Assembly (NCBI RefSeq): GCF_025024155.1
Contig: NW_026251866.1
Coordinates: forward strand, 1-30,932
Direction: 5' to 3'
DNA length: 30,932 bases
Origin: Gamsiella multidivaricata
Taxonomy: Eukaryota; Mortierellomycota; Mortierellomycetes; Mortierellales; Mortierellaceae
Shown: piece after piece, positions 20,601 through 27,292 of the stretch
Layout of the letters: each line of letters opens with the position of its first letter
Position numbering within the stretch: the stretch's first letter is position 1
Position numbers and translations under genes: made by a program
Notes under the pieces: generated by a model
Database searches by the model: none
Seen by the model: the letters and a program-made list of their open reading frames with translations, nothing else
What the model was told of the DNA's origin: nothing

Positions 20601-21812
20601 CCTGGTGAACATTTGGCTATAGACTTGGCGCAATTCACGCCGAGTAAGAACGGCTACGAGTATGCTCTCCTAGTCGTAGACGTCTGTACCAGATTTGTCT
20701 TCCTGTACGAGTTGAAAACGAAGGATGCCGCTTCAGTTGGCAAACGCCTCTTCCGCTTGTTCTGTGATATCGGATTTCCGAAAATTATCCAGAGTGACAA
20801 TGGCCTAGAGTTCGTTAACAGTATCATTAGGGAATTGACCCAGACGTTAAAGATTGACCATCGTTTATCCACACCATATCACCCTCGGGGTAATGGCGTA
20901 GCAGAGAGACACATCAAGTCAATGAAAGACATTCTTCGCAAAAACATTGAAGCCAACCCTACTGATTGGGATGTGCACTTACCCATGGTTCAGCTTCAGA
21001 TGAATGCTAGAATTGTCTCGCTCCATAATTCCACACCGTTCTCCCTATTTTACGGTCGAGCGTTCCCTGGGATATCAAATTTCACAGCAGCCGAAAGTCG
21101 CTTGCTATCCGATGAAGAATTAGAGAAAAGATTATTATACTTGACTCATTTGATATTCCCTGCACTGTCGGAGCTCAGCTCGGACAACCAGCAAAAAATA
21201 ATTGACAAGTTCAACAACTCGCATACCATCCGCGAAATTCAACCAGGCGCGTTTGCCATGGCGGACGATCCTGTCGCTGAAGGTGTCTTTACTCCCAAAA
21301 AAGACGGCCCGTTTAAAGTGACAAGAAAGACGACCTATGGTGCCTATGAATTGAAAGACGCAACGGGTGAGATATTGCCTCGTCATTATGCTCCAGAGCA
21401 ACTCAGCGTAGTAACCCAAGACCTTGACCAGCCCTCTAATGAGAGCTATGAAGTCGAGTCGATTCTAGGTCATATAACCGAAGACGGCAGAATACTTTAC
21501 AAGGTTCACTGGAAGGGTTTCAAGGATGATGAAGATTCTTACATCCCCTACGAGCAGTTCGACTCTGACAAGTTGGTTCACCAATACTGGAAAGGCATAA
21601 ACAAGACGAATCCTCATGTAGTCGCGAAACAGCAACGTAAGAAGTTGAAGACTCAGAAGGAAGAGTTGAAGAGACACCTCGCCAGTGGCAAAAGTACGGC
21701 AGCCAGCAAGAAGCGAAAAGCTTCTGAAGCTGTGTCGACCAAGGCTACTGATGATGCTGAGATGACGAGTCTGGTCAGAAGAACAGGTCGTCATAAGAAA
21801 GCGAAGGTATAA
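17652..21812 (+). CDS. Gypsy Gag(C-terminal)-Pol polyprotein with chromodomain
   Basis: Open frame of 1,386 residues from the ATG at 17652, numbered from there. Residues 1-70 are the second half of a gag capsid. C112, C117, H122 and C127 form a C-X4-C-X4-H-X4-C knuckle, wider than the canonical C-X2-C-X4-H-X4-C. Asp248-Cys-Gly-Ser is the protease active site, where most families have D-S/T-G. Reverse transcriptase spans about 410-640 with YVDD at 570-573. RNase H begins with Asp719 (TDAS). Integrase has an H-X3-H (925, 929) and C-X2-C (960, 963) zinc domain and a DD35E core (Asp991, Asp1049, Glu1085). The chromodomain is at about 1266-1315, with a Lys/Arg-rich tail. Chromodomains steer chromovirus integration to modified chromatin. 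The frame is undamaged although the element has lost its 5' end, which suggests a recent truncation or assembly loss. The true start was further upstream in the intact element. Confidence 0.9.
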   Translation: MEASGLKDSAYEKLVLESLFAGFPDEGQKAVTAKYPKLADLPNVAMFLDCVRADSTLFPGRKTDWAKWFRSRFKTLGVGIQAASSTAMAKKAVNQPANKGKHPRKDKEKVPCSKERCSSSTHSPEQCYVMHPELRPPLKKAKSSHGHVRAIAAMRKAPAVSLHPVNAKKLAAMTKDMDAIRSSSLDSSLADEIGIVSIKNADFARYFTEFDPIEQAKRLCAFRGPLEDDNRIAVKMFADGKELTGVLDCGSTHSYIDLAITKELGIRVARLPGPVELGESGVEAENMLTCDKVDLSCNERTNSCQVSVIKIPYYDFYIGMDLFPRFGYYVGGIRMPKPPPLPDIWIYDDDKPSIIPDVPPEEEETIDFAKERDHFLKGIHDLLDLNASIDPKSHCDLEIMKVELKVPPDCKICVKSRQFHAQTASAEVAQQILKWWDNGIIVPSPKGNPYNNSLTLAARRDLEGRVLKYRVCLDPRVLNKQLLDTDNFPLPLITDILQKTAGHSYFSTVDLSQAYHRLLLAEESQPYTAFTYNGKQYMFARAPFGLKPMTSIFQRGMTYILGDLSFVCIYVDDIVIFSLTKEEHLKHVKIVIDRLTKAKLIINREKSCFLRTQIVLLGFVIDKHGRRINPDKVANVKSWAPPTNCKMVQRYMGMFNYFREYIPLYGTIAAPLDALRNAKGAFNLDDLQMRCFEGIKGLIPNAPILSFPDFSLHFYVATDASNVGIGTVVYQLPLGEKDDSKINYISFMARALQDHERRYPAYKKELLGIIFALRKFHYYLWGRRFTLFTDHKPLTFLRDQENLSNIMADWKETIFSYDFKIIHRPGILNIIPDALSRAFPEELWEKDKMTAIKASSKRNAAMFSPSAGTETIDSTDLALQMSPESINLAEGIQLPDMPFMHQIPDPGGWQVPGKSERKEILKKTHSFGHLGATAMINMIHQDNKTWPKLKEDCVLWVKSCSSCQRYNIARKGYHPLKAIHAELPGEHLAIDLAQFTPSKNGYEYALLVVDVCTRFVFLYELKTKDAASVGKRLFRLFCDIGFPKIIQSDNGLEFVNSIIRELTQTLKIDHRLSTPYHPRGNGVAERHIKSMKDILRKNIEANPTDWDVHLPMVQLQMNARIVSLHNSTPFSLFYGRAFPGISNFTAAESRLLSDEELEKRLLYLTHLIFPALSELSSDNQQKIIDKFNNSHTIREIQPGAFAMADDPVAEGVFTPKKDGPFKVTRKTTYGAYELKDATGEILPRHYAPEQLSVVTQDLDQPSNESYEVESILGHITEDGRILYKVHWKGFKDDEDSYIPYEQFDSDKLVHQYWKGINKTNPHVVAKQQRKKLKTQKEELKRHLASGKSTAASKKRKASEAVSTKATDDAEMTSLVRRTGRHKKAKV

Positions 21813-22520
21813 TCATTTGTATGCGAGTGCAGAAAGAGGAATGGAGAAGGAATGGAGAAGAAAAAGTTGCCATGAGCACTTATTTCTTTGTCTTATTTAA
21901 CTTGCGCAGCAAAAATCCCTTTTTGCGGGGGAAGTGGGGACGCGGACGCACGCAAACGCTCGCGCCCACGATTTAGCAGTCACGTTTTTTTTCGCGTTTT
22001 GACTTTTTGCTTTTCGCGCGTTATCATCGTGAGGTTTTTAGAAAAAGGTATCGGACCTTTTGTTTCCTCATTCGTTACTTTTGTCTTTGGTCTTTTTTTT
22101 TTTTTTTTCGCACTGCGTTTTTCCATCATGACAAGCAAGAGATGCACTTCCATCTTGGAGCATCCATGCCATTGAGGCACTCGCCACATGAGTTTTGGCA
22201 TTTTTTAACAGTTGCAGTCTGCAGGCGCACTGTTCAGCAGAATGAGTTTTTATTTTTCCTCATCAGACATTATTCAGGGTTTATCTTTTCCTGACATGAG
22301 AAGGCTTTCCCGCTCTTCGCGGTTTTCCTTCCCAAATGGAGTCTAGCAGAGCAGTACACTCGGCTTTACCCATACTCAGAGGTTTCAATCCCTCTACCCA
22401 TTGGTTAAAGGTTCTTTTTTTCCGTTTATCCTACGGTTTTTCCTTTATTCCTGGCATTTAGAAACGATTAGCTACCGGTTCTAGCCACGCTATGGTCTCT
22501 AACCGCTGGATGCAAATCTG
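21813..22520 (+). other. 3' untranslated region of the gypsy element
   Basis: It lies between the pol stop and the polypurine tract. It is rich in short T-runs and contains a duplicated GGAATGGAGAA motif near 21840-21860. The 60-95 codon ORFs here are low-complexity and not called. Confidence 0.6.
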
Positions 22521-22530
22521 GAGGGGGGAG
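22521..22530 (+). other. Polypurine tract
   Basis: GAGGGGGGAG lies two bases before the 3' LTR. This is the usual place and composition for the plus-strand primer of an LTR retrotransposon, so it fixes the LTR start. Confidence 0.75.
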
Positions 22531-22532
22531 TC

Positions 22533-22747
22533 TGTGGTGTTCCAACCTGGTGTGGGGCTTGGGCACTATGTGCCTGAGTCGCACCTCCATTTTTATTTCT
22601 ACGACGTATTAGCGAGTCTTCTGTGACTAGTAACTACAGGGACTATAAAAGACCTGTTGGTACCTGTCATCAATAAAACCCTCTCTTGTTCTCGTTGACT
22701 TCAGTCCGATTGTTTAATTAGTAAGTTAACTCCTAGAGAATATCACA
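22533..22747 (+). repeat. 3' LTR of the gypsy element
   Basis: It is 215 bases, beginning TGTGGTGTTC and ending GAATATCACA; the ends are imperfect inverted repeats matching at 8 of 10 positions. It contains TATAAAAG at 22644-22651 and AATAAA at 22672-22677, as expected for U3/R signals. No second copy is present in the window. The right boundary coincides with the cut end of the Tc1 transposase ORF. Confidence 0.75.
22644..22651 (+). promoter_or_regulatory. LTR TATA box
   Basis: TATAAAAG inside the LTR, 21 bases before the AATAAA at 22672. The spacing fits a short R region. Confidence 0.6.
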
Positions 22748-23543
22748 GTGGCCACATGAGAACCACGTAATCATTGTCCTCAAAGAATTGGCGTGTAATT
22801 TTGGCGGTATGCTTGGGGTCGTTATCCTGCTGAAAAATCATCTCCTCTGGATCGATCCCGTAGTACTCTTGGGTCAAAGGAACACACTCTTCTGGGATCT
22901 CAACGTATAGTTTTGCATCCAGCCCAGCCTCGATATGAGAGATGAAACCTGGCCCGTCCCAAGCCATGCAACCCCACATCATAAGGGACTCTCCTCCATG
23001 CTTGAGTGTCTCATCAATCAATCGCGCCTGCATGCCGACCTTGTTGTTTTTCCAGACCCACTTGGTCCCATCGGAGCCATAACGGTTGATTTTTGTCTCG
23101 TCCGTCCATAGAACTCGTTTCCAGTCCTCCACCGTCCAATGCTCATATCGGGCCACAAATTCCATGCGCTTCTTGATCTGGTTAGGTGTCAACTTTGGCC
23201 TCTTAATCTTGTGTTGAGCGGTTAAATCTTCCTCTCGAAGGATCTGCCGCACCCTACAAACAGAGATATGGACGTCCAGTTCCTGCTCGAGGTACCGCTG
23301 CACCTGAACTGCATTTTCCAATTCCCCCTTCGTTACATTACGCACCATCAGTCGTCTTGTCGCCATCGAAACTCGGCCTGGTCGCCCTGCTCTTGGTCGC
23401 ACCATGTTTGGGTCCATTTGCTTGGCTAGCCTGCTCACGGACGACTGAGATACGCCGAACTTATGGGCAATTGCCCTCGTGGACACCCCGTCGCGCAAAC
23501 TAGAGCGAATCGAATCGACCTTGCTTTGGCTCAGCTTTCGCAT
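22748..23543 (-). pseudogene. Tc1-type transposase, C-terminally truncated
   Basis: About 265 residues of a Tc1/mariner transposase (usual length about 340). A helix-turn-helix lies near residues 20-42, followed by a GRPGR linker and a second HTH at about 65-105. Asp148 (in WTDET) and Asp240 (QQDNDPKH) are the first two catalytic acids. The reading stops right after Met-Trp-Pro, within the conserved WPxxSPDxNPIE block. The third catalytic residue, expected about 34 positions after Asp240, is therefore missing. The break falls exactly at the end of the gypsy 3' LTR (22747), and the last codons (CTG TGA) use LTR bases. It cannot be active. The start ATG at 23543 fits family N-termini. Confidence 0.88.
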
Positions 23544-24120
23544 CGTCTTGAATTGTTGCAGTTACCGGAGGAGGAGTCTAGGAAAAGAAAAGAGAGAGAA
23601 AGAAGTAGTTTCCGGGGAGAACCGGTAGTTTTTTTTTTTTTTCAGCAGGTGCAGAAAGAATTGAGTCAATGCAAAGCCACCAGCAAATACCGAATAAATA
23701 TCCAACTGTGAACGGTGCCGGCTCGGGGTGCCAGGCACTTATCAGGCACTACCTAGAGAGTACCTATTGTGCTTTAGGAGACTGTAGAGGCCCTACAGCC
23801 CATATTACAGGTGAAGAATGAAGAAATTGAAAAACATTGACTCAAATATTATTGTCACTGTAAATTGTGTTGCGCTTGGAGATAGTTCTTTTACAGTTGT
23901 ATGGAGCAAGGAAACTCCCAATCTGAATGCTCGAATAATTTGTGTTCCACACTGAATACAAGGGTCTAACGCACAACTGTAGCGAGTGATCAGCACAACG
24001 GTCTTCTTGTTCAACTGGAACAAGGAACAAAAGATCGCTGGCTTCGATCCTCCTTTTATACAGGCGCAACCCCAAAACCTAATATCAAATCCTGCGTACC
24101 CTCGGTGGCTGCTGGCCAAC
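23544..24120. other. Segment between Tc1 and pogo remnants, with an LTR-like part
   Basis: The first 170 bases probably hold the 5' UTR and inverted-repeat side of the Tc1 element, though no partner repeat survives for checking. On the minus strand, 24120 down to about 23800 begins near TGTTGGCC and carries a good TATAAAAGG (plus 24052-24060). It resembles a solo LTR or a promoter. The 105-codon minus-strand ORF across it has no recognised domain and is not called. Confidence 0.4.
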
Positions 24121-24155
24121 AATTGGAGGAGCAGCCACGTATTCAGTCCAATTGA
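24121..24155 (+). repeat. Left (inner) terminal inverted repeat of pogo element
   Basis: It starts AATTGGAGGAGCAGCCACGT and matches the reverse complement of 26268-26302 except for C/T at one position. The adjacent 24105-24113 and 24130-24138 form a 9-bp hairpin (GTGGCTGCT / AGCAGCCAC). Confidence 0.85.
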
Positions 24156-25259
24156 AAAATATGTATGATTTATTTAAACAGGTTCGCGTTTACATGTTCC
24201 TCAGCCCATGCATACCAATAAGCAATTCCATCGTATCGAGAGCTGCCCGAAGGTTAGCTTTCAATGTAACATCGCAGTTGGGATCCTGTAGATCAGCTTC
24301 AGTATCCATGAATCCGTTTATAGTCTCTTGAAAAGATTCTCGAGAATAATCCTCGTCTGAACAGGGGCTTGAAGGTGGTGAAGAGAAATCCTCGAGGGGA
24401 ACTATCTTATCCATAGTGCGGCCACGGAGAACGGTTTTGACTACCTGCATCTCTTGATCATCGGTAGCTGGTTTCGTGTCCTCGTAATCAGGATCAGAGT
24501 CGTCATCGTCATCCAACATATCATTATTGAAACTATCCTCATCCGCGAAATCATTCTCCTTGAGTGATAGGAACGTTCCCTTGTATTCCTCGCGACCCAT
24601 TACCTGGAGGGCGAGTTCGTGGATCGCTTTTGTGGGCCCCTCGCTGTGGATCATACTGAGATAATTCAGGACAGAAAAGTCCTTCTGACGGGCAATATCT
24701 TCCTCGTTTCCTGCATACTGTTTCATGAGCTCTTCCTGAAGGCGATTGACTTGATCCACCTTTGTATTGACTCCCAGGGCCTTCAAATGTATCTTTTAGT
24801 ACTCAGACAGGGTTGAAACCTGGACGAAGGAATTGCGGATGCAATCAGGAGTCACCTTTTTCCAAGAGTTGACCAGACATACCCAGAGCCTCCCATTCGG
24901 AACTGTTGCCGTAGGTGACCTCTTTTGAACACGACGACTGCAGACAATCTCAAGCATCTCTTGACTATAGAAGACCTTGAAGGTCCGGATAATCCCAGCG
25001 TCGAGTGGCTGAGTCATCGATGTTGTGTTTGGTGGTAGCCGGATGATGGTGATATTGGGAAGGCCCAAATTTTCACATGTGCCATGTCCTGGTGCGCTGT
25101 CGATCAGCAAAGCGATCTTGCGTCTCCTCCTGTGCATGTCCCAGTCTAGTTCCCAGAGCCAGTCGGCGAACAAGTCGTGTGTCATGTATCCGCTTCCTTG
25201 AAATTCAGCATCCATTTCCATCAATGTCGTTTTGGCCAGCCCGTTTGGACGGTGCTTAG

Positions 25260-25349
25260 CTGCATTAAAAAAAAAAAAAAAAAAAAAATAAGCAAGCAAC
25301 CCTTTTCAACTCCACTGTCACAGTTCTTGGATAATGCTTCACTACCTAC
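25260..25349 (-). other. Inferred intron 2 of the pogo transposase gene
   Basis: It is 90 bases in phase 1. The donor is GTAGGT and the acceptor ATGCAG, preceded by an approximately 22-base T run (A-run at 25267-25288 on the plus strand). It joins the KPYIL strand to the KHRPNGL segment in frame. The T run here is best read as a polypyrimidine tract rather than a retroposon tail. Confidence 0.6.
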
Positions 25350-25763
25350 AAAGAATATATGGCTTGCGCTTGTCTGTGCCCGTGGCATTGCAGCACAATA
25401 GAACTGACACTCGAGCAATTCGAGTAATTTTCTTGCCGCGGATGGGACCAGTGGCAATGGTCTTGTTTGACATAGCCTTTAGAAAGAGACCTGTCTCATC
25501 GCAATTGTAGACGTTGTCTGGGTCAAAGTCCTCGAGTGCCATTTGGATGTTCTGGATTTGAGACTCGTAGAGACTTAAGTCGACTGATCCGCTTTCACCA
25601 TGGCCAATGTATCTCTTGAGTCCTTTTTGTTTCTTGAAATTTCGAAGCCAGCCATTCGAAAAGCTAATCGGCTTTGGCAGATGCTCGGGACGGAAGTAAC
25701 TCTTCATGAGGATCCATATTACTACAGCAGTCCCTTTCAGGCGACAATCAGACACGTTGATGC

Positions 25764-25834
25764 CTGTCAAAATATATGGATTAGGAGTATGCTTAAGAAG
25801 CGAGCAACTGAGGATCAGAAATTGACTTCCGTAC
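25764..25834 (-). other. Inferred intron 1 of the pogo transposase gene
   Basis: It is 71 bases in phase 1. The donor is GTACGG, the branch-like site CTCCTAAT and the acceptor TTTTGACAG. Splicing converts a broken frame into the continuous CENP-B-type DNA-binding sequence. Confidence 0.65.
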
Positions 25835-26267
25835 CCAAAGACTCCTGCAGTTTATACCAGGTATAGAGGACCTCTTCGGCAATCTCCATTGATCTCCGCT
25901 TGGTGTGTGCAATTGCTTTTGTTGCCGAAAGCGGCCGCGTCGTCATTGCTTGATGAATTTTGCCTTCCTCCTTGAGTATGTGGGCGGCTGTGCGGGGATG
26001 CATGCCCAACATTCTTGATATGGCGCCATGGGGTTCAAATGGGTTATGCTGTTGCTCTGCACGATACTTTGAGAGGAATTGACTCTTATCGTAAAGAGTG
26101 TACTCCTCCGAGGTTTGTGTGATTTGGAAGCGGAGGTCCCAGAGCCAGCACGTTTGGTGTTTACTGGACTGGGAGCTGGGGCTGTGTGAACAGAGCGCGT
26201 TGTTTTGGGCATGGTAGAAGGATGGGCTCGGGAAGTGAAAGTGCGTGTGAATAAATATTTACTCAGT

Positions 26268-26302
26268 TCAATTGGACTGAATACGTGACTGCTCCTCCAA
26301 TT
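26268..26302 (-). repeat. Right (inner) terminal inverted repeat of pogo element
   Basis: Reverse complement of 24121-24155 with one mismatch. It continues outward into a hairpin (26294-26332) and the CAG terminus at 26339. Confidence 0.85.
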
Positions 26303-26332
26303 TAAGTCGCAAAATAGGACTTAAATTGGAGG
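26294..26332. repeat. Perfect 15-bp-arm hairpin at the pogo right end
   Basis: CCTCCAATTTAAGTC (26294-26308) and GACTTAAATTGGAGG (26318-26332) pair perfectly around a 9-base loop. The outer arm belongs to the true terminus; the inner arm is the start of the 35-bp inverted repeat. A nested repeat like this may be the transposase binding array. Confidence 0.85.
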
Positions 26333-26350
26333 TCGACTGTACAATAAAGC

Positions 26351-26354
26351 AAAA
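26351..26354 (-). terminator. Pol III terminator of tRNA-Gly
   Basis: Four T on the minus strand, seven bases past the tRNA 3' end. This is the standard minimal RNA polymerase III stop. Confidence 0.55.
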
Positions 26355-26360
26355 GTATAA

Positions 26361-26431
26361 TGCGTGGTCCGGGAATCGAACCCGGGTCTACCGCGTGGCA
26401 GGCGGTAATTATACCACTAAACCAACCACGC
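26361..26431 (-). tRNA. tRNA-Gly (GCC)
   Basis: It is 71 bases. The acceptor stem GCGTGGT pairs with ACCACGC, with discriminator A. The D-arm has GGTTTAGTGGT (A box). The anticodon stem ACCGC/GCGGT holds the loop CTGCCAC with anticodon GCC. The T-arm CCGGG-TTCGATT-CCCGG contains a perfect B box (GGTTCGATTCC). There is no intron. All four arms close, so this looks functional. It lies between the pogo element (22 bases downstream of its 3' end) and a SINE-type repeat (89 bases upstream). Confidence 0.97.
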
Positions 26432-26520
26432 TTTTTCTCGTTAAATGTCGCAGTCTAGAAGTATTATTATTCTGTGTATATTTCTCTCCCTATCTGCACG
26501 TTATTCCCTATTTGCATATT

Positions 26521-26727
26521 TTCTATATATGCAATGTCGAGGCCCGATGGCTCAGTTAGCATACTGGTCAGGGCACCTCCCTTGTAACGCGAAGGGACCA
26601 GGTTCGAGCCCTGGTTAAAGCACAGTAATATGTGCTACGCATAGAAATTTATTTGGAGCATGAGTTGGGCGTACTACCCCACTTCAGTTATGTGGGTTTC
26701 CTTTCCCCGGCGACCCCCACATTGAGT
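26521..26727 (+). repeat. tRNA-headed (SINE-type) repeat, copy 1
   Basis: 207 bases differing at two positions from 28600-28806. Positions 26541-26622 are tRNA-like: an A-box-like TGGCTCAGTTAGC, a perfect T-arm (CCAGG/CCTGG) and the B box GGTTCGAGCCC at 26601-26611. The acceptor ends do not pair and the anticodon stem is distorted, so this is a tRNA-derived promoter head, not a tRNA. Its nearest relative by eye is a Thr(UGU)-type tRNA (loop CTTGTAA). Past 26727 a partial tandem copy of the tail (GTGGGTTTCCTTTCCCC) follows at 26749-26765. Confidence 0.75.
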
Positions 26728-27274
26728 GGCACTACCCCATGTAATCGTTGTGGGTTTCCTTTCCCCTTCCTTAACGCTCGACAAAATGCTCAGAATAAAT
26801 TTCGCCCTTGCGCTAGCCTCCGGACTTCGAGAGGCGCTGGTTCAGAACTTCCCAGCTATACACCAGGGTGTACAAGTTATTCCACTGCACTGGCAGCATG
26901 CGTCTTAGCTACCCCTGCCGGGGTTACAGGTATAAGTTCAAAAGTGAGTAGGCCCACTTTATAATAGGCTAATCTGAGCTCACATCCAGTGACCTCAGGT
27001 GGAGGAAAGACGGGACGAGGAGGAGGAGGAAATGTTACAATAGTAGAGGATTCGGCTCGCAAGCCAGTAGAACGGATTCCGTGCTCTCAAGAAACCAAGA
27101 CCATCTCCCAGATGTACAGGTTACAATTGGAGAGATGGTCTTGGCAGATTAGCAGGTGAGGAGCCTGCCAGCTAGCCGAGCGGATCGCAGGAGAAAGACC
27201 TCGGGACGCTTAGGGAGGTTACAGTGAAGTTGTTGGAGATGGTGCGACTGCCACACTAGAAGATTTAGGGCCAG
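26728..27274. other. Segment between SINE copy 1 and LINE copy B
   Basis: I see no confident gene. A plus-strand stretch at about 27000-27150 reads as biased coding sequence (Gly-rich start, then ISQMYRLQLERWSW) before a stop. It may be a decayed retroelement ORF. It also holds an 11-bp inverted repeat, AAGACCATCTC (27097-27107) and GAGATGGTCTT (27132-27142). The LINE copy B inserted at its right edge. Confidence 0.4.
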
Positions 27275-27292
27275 ATAGACACAAGTCTCAGA
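27275..27292. repeat. Left target-site duplication of LINE copy B
   Basis: ATAGACACAAGTCTCAGA, 18 bases, is identical to 28512-28529. It directly precedes the T-run that is the element's poly(A) tail. Confidence 0.92.

Larger units (their letters stand above)
17640..22747 (+). mobile_element. Ty3/gypsy chromovirus, 5'-truncated
   Basis: The element contains the end of gag, protease, reverse transcriptase, RNase H, integrase, chromodomain, 3' UTR, polypurine tract and 3' LTR. The 5' LTR, primer-binding site and N-terminal half of gag are absent. The left boundary is estimated from where gag-like homology begins (about 17640). Its 3' LTR abuts a truncated Tc1 transposase gene directly. It cannot complete normal reverse transcription as it stands. 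Confidence 0.85.
24190..26212 (-). pseudogene. Pogo/Tigger transposase (CENP-B HTH plus DDE_1), lightly damaged
   Basis: Read 26212 to 24190. Two introns are inferred: 25764-25834 (GTACGG to TTTGACAG, CTAAT branch) and 25260-25349 (GTAGGT, then a 22-base T tract, to ATGCAG). Removing the first restores the CENP-B-type block (YKLQESLGINVSD ... SNGWLRNFKKQ). The catalytic acids are all present: Asp in NCDETGLF (25498-25500), Asp in LIDSAPGH (25099-25101) and Asp in QPLDAGI (25000-25002), with 32 residues between the last two. Damage: a one-base frame change at a T-run near 26097 after the N-terminal 40 residues, and an in-frame TAA at about 24797-24799 before an acidic C-terminal tail of about 200 residues. 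The TAA lies in TACTAA, a perfect branch-site string, so a very short intron is an alternative. Ends at TGA/TAA near 24190. Family call firm; inactive status inferred. Confidence 0.82.
24121..26339 (-). mobile_element. Pogo/Tigger-type DNA transposon
   Basis: Inverted repeats of 35 bases (24121-24155 and 26268-26302), differing at one base, bracket a CENP-B/DDE_1-type transposase gene on the minus strand. The right end extends to a CAGTCGACC terminus at 26339 next to a TA dinucleotide (26340-26341), the target used by pogo elements. The outermost 37 bases seen on the right are missing on the left, so the left end is truncated or replaced. The right end is 22 bases from a tRNA gene. Confidence 0.85.

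Noticed and set aside
23805..24122. 105-codon minus-strand ORF
   Set aside because: It crosses an LTR-like or promoter-like region with a TATA box and shows no recognisable protein motif.
25267..25288. A-run read as a retroposon tail inside the pogo element
   Set aside because: It sits directly before an AG acceptor in the minus-strand gene and works as a polypyrimidine tract; no target duplication flanks it.
26541..26622. tRNA-Thr-like sequence (also at 28620-28701)
   Set aside because: The acceptor ends do not pair and the anticodon stem is distorted; only the A box, B box and T-arm survive, and it is repeated with the same non-tRNA tail, so it is a SINE-type head.
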